Positions 36,389-48,836 of a stretch of 64,000 nucleotides of DNA are shown here, piece by piece. The translations under genes were made by a program, and so were the position numbers. Below the pieces are notes generated by a model. The model did not search any database and had not been told where the DNA came from. It worked only from the letters and a program-made list of their open reading frames with translations. Positions within the stretch are counted from its first letter, which is position 1, and every line of letters starts with the position of its first letter. Source of the stretch: Sipunculus nudus (taxonomy: Eukaryota; Annelida; Sipuncula; Golfingiida; Sipunculidae); the NCBI GenBank assembly GCA_026874595.1, contig CM049307.1, positions 78,532,643 through 78,596,642 of the forward strand, in the 5' to 3' direction.

Positions 36389-37139
36389 TAATATTTAAAT
36401 ATATATATTAATATTTTTTCAGCTTGATTATTCTGATATTCTTTACCGGGCGATATGCGTTTATAGAGTTGGAGACACCTTTGTTAAGGCAATGAGCAAA
36501 CTAGGATTCGATGTTAACGGAAGGGACAGATACGGGAGATGTCTATTGAGGCGGGTGATACTAGAGCGCGACGGGGGTGCTTATGGGTACAATTTGGACC
36601 TCAACTGGTGTGTGTATAGACTATTAAATTTGGGAGTAGCCCCAGTGTGTACACAAGAAACTCATTTGGTTTCCTCGGATGGATTCTGCATTCATGACGT
36701 CATAAATTACATAGAACTGGAGACCGTGGAGGGTGTCAAGGTATTGAAATACTTGTTGCAATACGGTTATGACGTCACAGAGCCTCGACATGGTTACATG
36801 CGGGTTACTAAAAATAGGATATATATTCCTTATTATAGCAATCTTTTCCAGCTGTGTCATTATTTAGGAGCGTATGACGCAGCTTTAATAACAGTTGACG
36901 CAGGTGTTACGATCACCCCTTATTACGCGGGACTGCGTCGCCGACCTTCCACTGCCCAGGAGGCGCTGTTCTTGACCAGACTTTCAGAGCGGGCCCGCAA
37001 TCCACGATCCCTGCAGAATATTTGCAGGAACTACATTACACGGCGTGTGAGAAATTACCCAACAGCCCTTGCGAAGACTGTCGAACCTCTGGGCCTTCCG
37101 GCGCTAGTCCGTGACTATCTGACATTTAAGTACATGTAA
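33233..37139 (+). CDS. Ankyrin-repeat and SOCS-box protein (ASB-like), at least four exons
   Basis: Proposed exons are 33231-33533, 34614-34723, 35509-35716 (or from 35524) and 36423-37139. The start is ATG at 33233, just after an acceptor (TTTCAG at 33225-33230); an in-frame ATG at 33215 would lie inside that intron. Exons 1-3 encode ankyrin repeats: LGLHVAAKAGNDDMVKLLI, DPLHVASSWGHVDVVRILLK, NTAIHLAAMGDHGEVIRELL and RTALHLAVSMRNRKATEALV. Exon 4 encodes further degenerate repeats and a C-terminal SOCS box (36999-37136) with BC-box SLQNICRNYI and a weak Cul5-box (LPALVRDYL, in place of LPxP). Known ASB proteins use the repeats to bind substrates and the SOCS box to recruit elongin B/C and cullin-5 for ubiquitination. 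The substrate is unknown. Exon 3 and exon 4 are out of phase when the strong donor at 35717 is used, so an exon may be missing or the gene damaged. AATAAA lies at 37435. Confidence 0.82.
34081..34241. repeat. Dispersed repeat R4, copy 1 (in ASB intron 1)
   Basis: Shares (C/A)ACTCGTTTACA, ATTCAACAT and TAGGTGAT(C/T)GGGCCCCTTTA with 51186-51329 in the same order and orientation. Confidence 0.7.
34614..34723 (+). CDS. ASB-like gene, exon 2
   Basis: Acceptor TTTTTAACAG precedes 34614 and joins in phase to exon 1 (GGT Gly split 1/2). One ankyrin repeat, NAAGNTAIHLAAMGDHGEVI. Donor ACG|GTACCT is weak but leaves phase 0, matching exon 3. Confidence 0.75.
35509..35716 (+). CDS. ASB-like gene, exon 3
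   Basis: Two in-frame acceptors are possible, TTTTAG ending 35508 or GGCAG ending 35523, differing by five codons. Encodes AAGRTALHLAVSM...ACGADPF and part of another repeat. Donor AAAG|GTATGT is strong and ends in phase 1. Confidence 0.75.
36318..36388. repeat. (TA)n microsatellite next to the ASB last exon
   Basis: It lies 35 bases from the acceptor of the last coding exon, inside the intron. Confidence 0.9.
36423..37139 (+). CDS. ASB-like gene, last exon with SOCS box
   Basis: Acceptor TTTTTTCAG ends at 36422, directly after a long TA tract. The frame LDYSDILYRAICVYR is open from 36423 in phase 0 and ends at TAA 37137-37139. The C-terminal 46 residues form the SOCS box. Confidence 0.78.
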   Translation, partial: LDYSDILYRAICVYRVGDTFVKAMSKLGFDVNGRDRYGRCLLRRVILERDGGAYGYNLDLNWCVYRLLNLGVAPVCTQETHLVSSDGFCIHDVINYIELETVEGVKVLKYLLQYGYDVTEPRHGYMRVTKNRIYIPYYSNLFQLCHYLGAYDAALITVDAGVTITPYYAGLRRRPSTAQEALFLTRLSERARNPRSLQNICRNYITRRVRNYPTALAKTVEPLGLPALVRDYLTFKYM

Positions 37140-37338
37140 CGTGTACTAATTACTGTAGCATTGTGTAGCCAGATTTCACCAAGAAACAGAAAACCGCTAT
37201 TTAAGTGTTCTTGATTTTGAACAGGTTATCCTGTACTTGACCAAATAGATATATGTAATGGTGGTAAAACACAGTGGGAGAGAAACTACGAAACTTTGAA
37301 CAGATTGTTTGCTTAAAATCTTAACTTCATATATCTTA

Positions 37339-37422
<84 letters not shown>

Positions 37423-38317
37423 TATATTCTACACAATAAAACAGTCGAGAATAAAATATTTTTCTGTTTCCTTGTGTTATTGTGTTCTGGAACAAGGTCG
37501 GTGTTCATATTGTCCCATACTTGTTGACCACGATGTCGAATATCCACCAAATCAAAGGAACTTTACACAATTTTGTCCTATTTGGCCATTAAACCAGCAC
37601 CGGCGAACCCCCCTGACGTGATTTTAACACATATGATCGCCAAGGAACTGTACTGTAAATTGATACATTGCTGTAAATGGAGTGCTTGTTCACCAAAATC
37701 ATGCCATTATACGCTCAAAACGCCTTAAATATCACATCTTTAATATTTCGAAGTACAAGCCCGGCTACATGTGACCATACCCGAGCTAACAAGTATCTGC
37801 ATTATAAATTATGGTCATAAGGGCTATGTTTCAGTGCTTTATTTTCAACAGCTAAATCCTTTCGTTTTGAAACAATAGATGGTGTTTATAGAAACAAAAG
37901 CGGTAATACGGTATCTGACTGGAAGCATTATACGGTCAGTGCAATATTTTTGCGGAGCACCAGTCTATTTTTATTCTAACTGCAAATCTGTGAGGAAAAA
38001 AAGTTAGCATAACCATGGATTGTTCTCTGCTACTCTCTTAGCGTCTTCTCAAAATGATGATTTTTTTTCTCATACAAACGCACTGCTGTGTAGAAGAGAA
38101 GATGTTTTAAGAAAAAAGAACCAACAGTTATATCGGGCATTTAATGATGAAAAGTGTCATGACTCCCTATGTCATGACTCCCTGTGAATCCTCTTTTTCA
38201 TGTGTGTCATGAAGGTGTATAATCAAACAGTGACGAAATATGTTATTAGTCACCACGCATGTTATTATCTATCAGTCAATCATTTTTAACTTAACGATCG
38301 GTACCGCAATACTGGTA

Positions 38318-38320
<3 letters not shown>
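37140..38320. other. ASB 3' UTR and flank, with a TA microsatellite (37343-37421)
   Basis: AATAAA at 37435-37440 follows the TA tract and may be the polyadenylation signal of the ASB-like gene, making a 3' UTR of about 310 bases. Nothing else is recognised to 38320. Confidence 0.45.
37343..37421. repeat. (TA)n microsatellite in the ASB 3' UTR
   Basis: TA repeat with TAAATA interruptions. Confidence 0.9.
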
Positions 38321-38374
<54 letters not shown>

Positions 38375-38376
38375 GT

Positions 38377-38419
<43 letters not shown>
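38321..38419. repeat. (TA)n microsatellite
   Basis: About 99 bases of TA with a TATGTATATGTATACATA break. Confidence 0.9.
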
Positions 38420-38422
<3 letters not shown>

Positions 38423-38882
38423 AGAAACAAATTTTTGTAAATTACATTTGTATAATAAAACATAGTAAATCCAAAAGAATGTTATTAACCTTCTGTATTT
38501 TCATAAAATAACATATTTAAAGCATTAACACACGATATGATAATAAATAATGAATTACGTCCTGGATTTAAGCTGTAGCATTTATAAGGAATATATATAT
38601 GGAAATAAAATTTATGTAAGATTTCATCCGTTTAAACGGTTCTCCATCAACCGCATTGTGAACATGTATATTTGCTGTTAAGGTCAGGCAAAGTATTCCA
38701 AATCTCATTATATTATCATATAACATAATTATCAATAAAAAAATTAATGTAGATATAACAAAATGTACCCAATTCCTGGAAGAACACATTTTTTCTATCT
38801 ATTTTTTTTTCACGAAAAACATCAGGTTATGCGCTTTGTTAAAAAACTATAGGCACATCTGTGAGCACTGTCAACTCGGCAG

Positions 38883-39040
38883 TGACGTCACACAAAGGGA
38901 AATCCCCTGTGACTAAAAATTATAGATCTCATCAAAAGCTTTGTATTTCTGATACTCTCAGCCCAAAATTATCAGTGAATAATAAAAACAACATGTATTG
39001 CTAGAGTTTAGTCATTTCTAAATTTTTTCCTGTGACGTCA
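38883..39040. promoter_or_regulatory. Two palindromic CRE sites (TGACGTCA)
   Basis: The 12-mer GTGACGTCACAC occurs twice, with TGACGTCA at 38883-38890 and 39033-39040. It is the consensus CREB/ATF site. No gene is recognised nearby, so use as a promoter is only a possibility. Confidence 0.3.
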
Positions 39041-39889
39041 CACTTTGCACCAGAAAATCACATCAGGGCCAAGTCTCTGGTCTGAATGAAATCTATAACA
39101 AACCAACGTGTTATTACGTTAACCTAACCTTAATAGAATGGCTGGGAGAGCACTGACCTTACGTTCCAAGGTTAAATTATGATCTTGTCCATCACTCGAT
39201 GTCAGCTGACTTGTATCGACTCTTTGTACGAACTGTGTGTTTACTCAAGACACATCATTATTATTTTTGCCGTTAAATATCGGTTTTGGTTTTCTTATTT
39301 GTTGTGAATTAAGCAAGTAGCCCATTTTCATTCGTACCTGATATCTGTCATGAGCAACATATTTGCAATCAACTATTCTACATAACCCGTAGATCAAGAG
39401 GTTGAACAGACCATAAAACTAAAGTAACCTATGTTGTCGCCAACAAAATATTTGTCGCCATCTTTAATTTGCCGGTGAGTTGTATTAAGATTTTTCCGTG
39501 TGTATCTGTGCATATATTAACATAAAGATGTGGTAATATTCTACTCTTTTCTGGGCAAGCAAGATACATTTGTCTTTCCTATATATTAAAATGACCACGT
39601 TAGGTGTTAATGCACATATTATTTGGTGAAACGTTCAGTATGTGAGAGTGGGTAGAATGTAATGGATTACCAGGAATGGAATGCGACCACTGCGTGAGGA
39701 GTGTAAACTGTGCCGAGACGGGTGGCATTTACTACCGCCTCGTTGGTCCATTGTCACAATCGGTGTGCTTTGAGCCGTGTTTACTTCAAGTCATCATACT
39801 AGCAGATTACTTCAGTCTGGAGGAAAACCATATAGCTAACTCATTGACTAAGAAGAGCTGTTATCTAGTACTTTATATAACTGTTTTAT

Positions 39890-40427
39890 GCAAATATTTG
39901 ATATGACGTAAAGGAATGCTGATATATTTTTCTTTATCTTGGATGTTGTCAACAAGTAGCTCCCCGAATAAATGAGTGGTATAACAAAAATGGAAATTAC
40001 TCAACAATAATATAAAAATATGGATATGGCTGCTTGAAATATTTGTGAAAGCAGGCAATTCTGTTCATGCTTTATTCAGGCATAATAGATTTATCTATTA
40101 AAACACGAAATATATAATCGTCATTGATTGTGTTATGAGTTATCACCGTTGTTGTTTTGCAAATATTTGATATGACGTAAAGGAATGCTGATATATTTTT
40201 CTTTATCTTGTATGTTGTCAACAAGTAGCTCCCCGATTAAATGAGTGGTATAACAAAAATGGAAATTACTCAACAATAATATAAAAATATGGATATGGCA
40301 TCTTGAAATATTTGTGAAAGCAGGCAATTCTGTTCATACTTTATTCCGGCATAATAGATTTATCTATTAAAACACGAAATATATAATCGTCATTGATTGT
40401 GTTATGACTTATCACCGTAGTTGTTTT
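39890..40427. repeat. Recent tandem duplication, 269-bp unit, two copies
   Basis: GCAAATATTTGATATGACG begins at 39890 and again at 40159. The copies differ at only a handful of bases over 269 bp, far less than other repeats here. Both contain the same minus-strand 50-odd-codon frame, which is a by-product of the duplication and not evidence of a gene. Confidence 0.93.
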
Positions 40428-41314
40428 GCTATTTTAGTTTTGTCTGTAAGCACCTTTATTTAAATTGTTCAAAACGGATTTTGATGAAACTTGGTGGAGA
40501 GTTCATGTAACAACCAAGAGATAATCAATTTAATCTTTAGTGTAATCAGTATCATCACAATGTTTTTAAATAATTATCTATTATGGCGAGATGGTAGAAT
40601 TTGTTAATTCACTCGTATTAAAGGGCGCCTTTATACCGGCAGGCGGAGATGAATTTGATGCAACCATGCATCGAGCAGGTGAACTGTAACACACATCGTT
40701 CCTCCCGGCTTAGATTGTTATGTTTTCCTGTGCTAACATAGCACACAGCAAGGTAATATTACGGATCTGGCGATACATAATGCAATCGGAGATAGGTATG
40801 CAGTCTCTGACTGATTTCAAGTTTAGGTTAAAAGCGCACGGGAATAAACGTATCGTGTATCGCCTTGAGTGTAATTGAGATACACATGGCACCTGAATAG
40901 GCCGAACATATATCTGCAGGTATAAAAGTCATAAATGGCGAAACGATTTATGACCAAGAAAGGGACAACCGTTTCCAGATACTTACCTTGACGCCAGTGA
41001 ATTTGCCGTTTATCACGGGTTTCAGGAAATCTTACAGCATGTAACCGACAAAGTCCACCACCATGTCCGACTATCCGGCGTAACCTGCAAATGAAAACGT
41101 AATGAACCAGAAATCTGCATTCTAAGGATTACAAGCCATGTGTTTGCAATCACTTGTTCGGTCCATTTTACCAGGTTCATGTGTGGATATGTGACTGTAC
41201 ATTTGTGAATATTCCTTGATCATGTGCCGGATGCACACTAAAATCTAATAGTTTCTTCGTTGTCCAGAAAATTTCGTGATATTTCGTTCACGATTGTGTG
41301 AGTTATGTTGTGCG

Positions 41315-41321
<7 letters not shown>

Positions 41322-41353
<32 letters not shown>

Positions 41354-41363
41354 ACACACACAC
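41322..41363. repeat. (CA)n microsatellite
   Basis: Nearly pure CA repeat at the end of the diverged copy of the 5905 repeat; the 5905 copy also ends in a CA-rich stretch. Confidence 0.85.
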
Positions 41364-44278
41364 AATCACGCTAAGATTAATGAACGCAACCGAGGCAACT
41401 TGAACACTAGAGGGCCCAGAGCGTTGACCGTAGGGAAAAGTTTAGGGTGTTGCATTCATTTAACTTTTTGAGTGCTCAAGTTATCACCCCCCCCCCCCCC
41501 CTTTTTTGTGGCAAAACGTACTCCTTGTTTCAATGGGGTATAGGAGGACATGTTTCCTCACTTTTTTTTCGGGGGGGGGGGGGGGGCTCACTCTGTAGGT
41601 GGAGGTCGTCCAGAGTATATATTTTCCTCAATAATATTTTTATTCTGCATCCCATATTAAGAAATTTTAGGATATCTCATTGAGTCCTTATATAAATTAG
41701 CCAATAGTATGATGTTTAATGTTTGAAAATGGGAAGTTATGTTGATCAAATTAAGTTACGAAAAACAAAATGTTGAAAATTGAGCAAAACAATACTTCCA
41801 GAAAATTAAAGTATATATTGTAAAATATTTTATTGGAGTGATAATAATAAAGTGAAATCTTCCGGAAAGGGACCTTTGGCATATTTGTTATAAATGGGGT
41901 TTCCGCTGGAGATTGAGAAGGGGTCCTTATTTCAGAGGGGGATGGGGTGGCACCTATCCGTACTCCTGTGGATTATCCACCTCACATTTTCACAGCAAAC
42001 AATGTGTTATACACTTACTGGTGTCTACTCATTTTAATACTTGGACTATTGATATGTATGCTTTCCGTGAGCATGCGCATTGCGTGTAATGATCGTGTAT
42101 TTTGTTCGCTTCAAATGAGCCTGTTTGGGTCAAATGAGCGGATGTTTAATGAGCTATAAATAACACTAGCACGTGCAAATGCGAAATTACTGGTCCCTCA
42201 GTCGTAGTCGACATATGTGGCTAGGGGATTGGTAAAGTCTAATTCATGAAGATAATAACTGTGAGACCAGGTTTGGTTTTCAAAGAAAAAAACACCTTTT
42301 TGCCATATAATATTTACAAATATGAAAATATCCAATTGAAATTTATTTACCAAATTCATAATCATGAGCTTAGGTCCATAGGTTGGGAAAACGGGATCCA
42401 GGCGGCATAAATTGATCTGAAACCCTTTAGAAAGTTTGCGGCTAAAATAGCGGGGACCCTGGACCGCCCCCCCCCCCCCAGGATCTGCTTCTGGATATCT
42501 TAGATTAAAGATAACACACTAAACAATTATATTATAATTGATATCAATGCTGACGTGCCTTCGATGATGGGTCCTCTTATTCACGAAGTTTTATTTTTCG
42601 CGAATGTGGTACCCTCCAGAACGAAAAGGCGACCACGGTATACCAGCACATGTGTGTGTGTATACATATGTATGTATATATGCTGGTATGGAAAACTGTT
42701 ATAAGAATTTCAGACCCGGTGTTATTTTAATCTTTCAATATAAACAAAAAATTATGGACAATGTGTCAACAATTACTCTACATTTGGATGAATGCAGAGA
42801 ATTTTTTTCTCCAAAAAAACAGTATTACTATGACAGAAAGCTTTACTATCCACATACCTTTTCTAAAGAGTTGACGTGGTTTCTGGGTAACTCTAGGTAA
42901 TAACTGTTTAAAAACGTTCGTATAACGCCTCTGTATATGCAAGCTGTCAGTAAACAGAGCAATGCTGACAAACGACAAAAAACATATGACCTATGGTGGT
43001 TGGTTCGCTGTATGCATAAGTTGATGCAAAACATTCCTCTCAAAATTCTGGTTCATCTGACTTGACGCCAGATGTCTTTGCTCAATTTTACTTTGGCTTG
43101 CTCCCACATTTTATAAACATGTGGATATAAACAAATGAATTGCTCATGACGTCACTCACTTTAAGTTTGGGCCAATCAGAATGATCCACCTAATAAACCT
43201 CGAATCCTAGTCCCGCCATTGATCCCAACATGCGTTCCTCGCGCCGTGGCAGTAAACTGTGTTAATTCATATGATATCATCACTGCATCTGTCAAGAAAA
43301 ATGTAATTTTTTTTATATTTTATCAATCTGGAGTGCAAATAGTCAAATTTCCACTCGCGATGAAATAGGTCTAACTGATTCCAATTCATATTTATATGGA
43401 AGAGCAAGTGGCTCCCCAAATACTCTGTCCTTCCGGTAGGAGTAACCAGGAATTATCTGAGAGAGAGAAAGAGAGAGAGAGGAGGGAGGAAAATATACAG
43501 GAAAACAAACATACTAACACACTTATAACTCACTTATATAAACGCTGTTTTGTTAACCTAAAGGGCAATAAATGCATTACCTTATTCATATGAGATAAAA
43601 AAATATGTTACCATTTATCTAAGATCAAGATAAATTCTCCAAATTTTGAAAAGAGGTAAAATACTAATAAATGATTGTAAAGTACTCTATACCTCTTTTC
43701 GGATGCTTTTCAACTTGTCTCAAAAAGGACTGTCCGTATCAGGCTCACCCCTGGGTATAGCGGTTATTTACCAGCCAAAATACAGCATACGTGGAGCAGT
43801 CCCAACCAAGGCTGCAGTCAGCTTGCAAGCACTGCGAAATATACGGTCAATTTAAGCCCTGTTTGTTCAGTGCATTATTGTCACAGCCCTGTGCGACAGA
43901 TATTTGAGACGTGGGTGACGTGGGAATTGCCAGATCCCTGTAAATAACCGGGATCAAGAAGTTAATGCCACTGTTATGACACCCAGCTTTTATTGTTTCA
44001 ATCATTTTAACATTTACAACTTATGTTTAAGTCATTATTTCGGTCTATCCCAGAAGTAACAATAATAATTAACGTTTACAGTGGACTATAGGCCATTATA
44101 TACATGCTGCAACAACCGTTTATGTTTTATACCTCTATAAGGGAATAAGCAGAGGAGTGACATACTTCAGTGGGTTATATTTTGAGTTAAACGTTTATGC
44201 TATGTCATGCATCCTGTTAATCTACTTTTTTCTAGGTCACCAGCGAGTAGTAATTCATACTTATAATGCTAATGCTTA

Positions 44279-44279
44279 A

Positions 44280-44318
<39 letters not shown>

Positions 44319-44320
44319 TA
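44279..44320. repeat. (AAT)n microsatellite
   Basis: About 13 AAT units. Confidence 0.9.
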
Positions 44321-44624
44321 TATGTTGATATGCATGCTATAGACGTGATACAGAAGTTTTGGATATTTAGTATTTTTATTTTATGTCTGTTTAATTTTAA
44401 AGTTAAACTTTGATCGTAAGATACGCGCTCCACAGTGCTCTTTAGTTCGATAGGCTATGTCCTATTTCACAAGTTTGGCATGTCACTGATATACTTAACA
44501 CAAAAGTCATTTCGTCATCACATGCCCCACGACTCAGAACTGATGTTACGGATGAAATAAAACAGCAATGTGTAAACAAAAAACATATATTATGGCTGAT
44601 CATCTTGAAAATATCAATATTGAT

Positions 44625-44626
<2 letters not shown>

Positions 44627-44697
<71 letters not shown>

Positions 44698-44837
44698 GCT
44701 TACGTTTATAAATACGTTTACTGATTATTCCTAGGTCTGAGGAATTAATTGGAATTAAGGGGGTTAAAACTCTCAACACGATGGGAAAAAAATTCAAGAT
44801 TTTTTTTTACGTTTCTATGTTTTGAGATGACAGGGCA

Positions 44838-44898
<61 letters not shown>
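44627..44898. repeat. Two (TA)n tracts flanking dispersed repeat R5, copy 1
   Basis: TA tracts at 44627-44696 and 44839-44898 enclose a 140-bp unit (44706-44838) containing ATTCCTAGGTCT, GGGGGTTAAAACTCTCAACA and ATGACAGGGCAGTATAT. The same unit, again followed by TA, occurs at 52326-52514. Confidence 0.85.
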
Positions 44899-44901
<3 letters not shown>

Positions 44902-44986
44902 TTACTGTATATATATATATATACAACATCGTTTGTATTGCAGCTAGAAAATGGACGCCTATTATTTCATTAATACGTATCATAAA

Positions 44987-45160
44987 TAGGGCTGGGTAAC
45001 GGGTACGCTCCATAAACAGCGGCTACGCTACGCCAACTATTCGCTACACTACCCGCTTCATTAAACCGCGGTTGCTGGTCAGGTTTGGTCACCAGACGGC
45101 GCTGTCTCTGTGGAATTCCCCCTACGTTATATCTAACTAAACACATTGCAGGTATCACCA
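44987..45160. mobile_element. Single hAT-like end (TAGGGCTGGGTAACGGGTAC)
   Basis: A TAGGGCTGGG terminus is followed by GCTACGCTACGC-like repeats, the pattern of hAT ends. I find no matching right end nearby, so this is a fragment. Confidence 0.4.
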
Positions 45161-47536
45161 GCACAAACGGATGTTCTTCGAGGTACCGGTCACTTTACAC
45201 TGCTGTGGAAAGCGCTTGGTAGCACAGACTTTTTTTCACCCCCCAATTGAAATACACACGATGCAATAGTCAGCTTTCAACACAGTCTGTATACTGACTT
45301 GCCTGAGGCCAGTTATCCCCAACTGTCTGCATATTTCCTGTATTGCGTGCTACATGGGCTTGGCCCGAACATAGCTATGTTTGTTTACACGCCAAGCCAG
45401 TCAGATTTCTTCTACCAGTTCTGCAGATTAGTTTAAACGCAGAGCCAATCAGATTTTACTTTATCCAGCGCAAACTGACTGGGTTTTGCCAAACCTTAAC
45501 ACATTCACTGCCAAGCCCATGTTCACCCCCAGTGCCAGGGCCATACACAGGGACCCCAGCAGCCCGAGAGGTGCAGTGGTACCAAATCTAGGTGCTAATT
45601 ACCTGATAAGAAGGTGTGACTTCGGATAACACAGGGGCAATAAAACTCGGGGGAGGTGTGAAGTTAGGCACTGAGCCAAAGACCGCGATAGTAGTCAAGG
45701 CATGGCTCCGGTGGACTGGTCTCATAGCGTCTACATTGACAACAGCATAAAGCTAACAACTGATTCAAATAAAGATCTATATTTGTAAATGATGAACCAA
45801 ATGAAAATGTGGCGCGAATGCTGATTTGGGAAGAGTCAAATGACTGAGAGGCACTGACAAATATAGACCTATGTCTAACCAAAATAAATATTATACCGGT
45901 ACTTTGTTATGGGTTCATAACTGAAATGAGATTTCAGTTATGGGGATCCTCTTATGGAAATGCGTAGCAGGGGTATATTGGGATATTTGCAAAATAAACA
46001 GAGAAAATGGAGGCAATTTAGCAAATTTCTTACCAATAATGGCTAATAAACTGTTCTGGAGTAAAAATAAATTATGTAGAAGTGCCCTTATAAGGAAATT
46101 GTTAAGATTTCAACTCCTGTGGTGTTTTTAGCCTGCCATGCGGTCATGTTTATCTTTTGTCACATGACCCTGTCCTTGACCTTATTGATATGAGAAAAGT
46201 TGTCCTCTGATTATTGTTCCAAATAAATTATAGTAAATATTGTTTCCATAACTTCCATAGGCAAATTTGTTAAAACCTTAAATGATATAGCCATAAACTT
46301 ATAAAGGACTTATTGAAGCCATATATTATCATTTACTCATAAGTATTATTCATGAAATAAGATTTTTTTAATAGATTTATTAGCAATAAATTACTCTGGT
46401 ACACCAGAGGTCAGGTCACAGGTCAGGTCATGGGTGACCAGAGTTCATGCCTCAGCAACATGGCTGTGTCAGTGATGGTCTTCTGCTCTTCTCTTCATGA
46501 TAAAATGCTGTTATATCATATATAACATAAACAGGAGACTCCACATGTATGGAAACTGATATATAAAGGATATATAGGTAGAGTGAACATAGTTTAAGCT
46601 GCATCTTATTCTTAATTACTCTTTTATTCTTTCCTTCTGATACATCAGAAGGACCGCTACGATATTTCGTAAGAACATACTCAAGGCTGAGTATGGAGCC
46701 CGGGTCACCTGGTGTGAAGTTACTAAAATATATATCTATATATAAGTAAATAAGGAACAAGAAATAAGCCGAAAGAACCATTTGCAGCCGCGTTCTGATT
46801 ACACTGCCGAACTACACTGTCAGTCATGTGGCACGCGCCCTTAGTTGTTGATTGCGCAATACCCTGTCCTCGCGGGGCAATAAACCTGAACGACCTCACG
46901 CCTCGCTATCTTGAGTTCACACCTAAGGTGCGATCTATTACACCTCGGCCTCCCAACCGGGTATGTCGTAAATAAGTGGCCAAAACTGTTCTAATATAAA
47001 ACTAGCTACATATTTTTACGATCCTCCTTTTTGTTTGATTCAAAGTAGTATTCTTACATGGAATCGACTTCAAACTGAAGCGCGTCGTGAAGTTATTTCA
47101 CGGCAATGGACCGCATCCGTGGTTTTTTTCATCATCTACACACCTTTCCTGCTTTCGAATGATGCAGCGCACTGTTGAATAACAAATAATTCATTTTCAT
47201 ACTGCGAGATAAATGTCATACTACTCATCTGCAAAGAATTTATTGAAAAATTTGTGAGAATTCCTGCTGAAAATGGATTATAAATATATGACGTGTATAC
47301 ACGTGCTTGGCACTGGGGGAATCATAATTAACTGACTGGGTTTTGCCAAACCTTAAAAAAAAAACCCTGCTATTTCTCACAGCATGGTAGTGGAAGGTCA
47401 CCGGGCCGGGAGGTCACGCGCTGTGGTTAGAGCGTAGGTAACGGTCAGCCTATTCAGGTACAATAAGTATTGAGATTATGCTAATTTTTCTTTGTGTATC
47501 ATTTTCTTATTAGAACCTTTGTGTTGAAAAAGACCC

Positions 47537-47585
<49 letters not shown>

Positions 47586-47597
47586 TATTATATATAT

Positions 47598-47639
<42 letters not shown>

Positions 47640-48414
47640 GTATTTATTGGTATTGTAGGTATTCAATGATAGGCCAACTATTTTTTTGACAAATGGCATT
47701 AGATATGTAATATTTAGATACGTAATATCTCCTTTTTCTTTAACCTCAAATATTAAAATAGGGTTTTAAATATCAGGTATAAAACTTTAGTCCTTCAGCC
47801 AACCCCTTCCCAATTATGTTATTGGGAAAATTAAAGGTAATATTTTATATGTTTTCGTATGATCATGGGAATGTGGATCCCCCAAATCAATTTTCCCCGA
47901 TGTATAAATCAATATTTGATTTCCGCCAAGATTTTGACCACCAATTTCAGTTGTTTTCACCTAGTTAAGAATACACAGGTATAAATGGACCTCGAAAAAT
48001 TGCTTTGCTAACATTTCAACAATCATAAGATAACGGATTAAAAAAAAGAAATACTGTGAACAAAAAATGAAAGACATGCAATATTTTTTTCAATGTAAGA
48101 AATACAATCAACATTAGCGAGGACCGTTCGCATTATCCGTATGTCATCGCTCACACGGGCCTGTTTGTCATGGATACAACGACAAATGTATAAACATTCC
48201 TCATCTAGCCGATCATACGACAGTATATGTATTGTTATTTAAATCTGAAAAGGCCAGCAAAAGAAACAAATATAGCTTAAGCTTTATAAATAGTTCATAT
48301 TATAGTTTAGGTTAGGGTTATCTCTATAATTGTGAGCAGGAATTGTGTTTCATCGATACAACAATACTGCATGCAGAACGTATCGGTAACCGTTTCGATG
48401 TGGTGTATCGATAT
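45161..48414. other. Intergenic, no gene seen
   Basis: Contains a 25-bp identical sequence, CTGACTGGGTTTTGCCAAAC plus CTTAA, at 45475-45499 and 47332-47356; the second is followed by a poly-A run, so it may be the 3' end of a retroposed family. A (TA)n tract lies at 47538-47637. No domain-bearing ORF. Confidence 0.45.
47538..47637. repeat. (TA)n microsatellite
   Basis: TA repeat broken by CGATGTATTA and CATG. Confidence 0.9.
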
Positions 48415-48783
48415 TAGGGCTGTATCAATATATCGATATATCGATACGAGTCGATACGCGACGTCGATACGATAACCGAAATGCGTTGCATGCTGTATCG
48501 TTTGTATCGATGTAAAACATTGATTGCTAACGAATAGGGATATGACTCGAAGTTTAAATATAACCTTGACGATTTAAAAAAGCTAAATGCACTGTATATT
48601 TGTTGTTTTGCCTTTAATGACTTGATTAGAAATGTTTATACGCATGCACGTCAGTACTTCCATAACAAGCAGGTACATGAAGGCGATAATAGGAAAATGA
48701 TACTGACTTTCCTCTTTATTAATGAAATCGATATTCACATCACATATTGCTACTAGGAACAAGGTACATTAACGTCTATATCC

Positions 48784-48815
<32 letters not shown>

Positions 48816-48836
48816 ACACTTATTCGCTTTATGATA

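Larger units (their letters stand above)
40428..44620. other. Intergenic, no gene seen
   Basis: Contains a diverged copy of the 5905-6085 repeat (41198-41345), (CA)n at 41322-41363, long C and G runs (41487-41504, 41569-41586, 42469-42480), a CRE (43147-43154) next to a CCAAT (43172-43176), a GA-rich patch (43460-43485) and an (AAT)n tract (44279-44320). No ORF shows known domains. Confidence 0.45.

Noticed and set aside
36690-36780. Two TGACGTCA sites
   Set aside because: They are inside the last ASB coding exon and encode protein there; no reason to call them regulatory.
41487-41586. Long C and G runs as G-quadruplex regulators
   Set aside because: They are single homopolymers tied to transposon ends, without the spaced G-tract pattern, and may vary through sequencing error.
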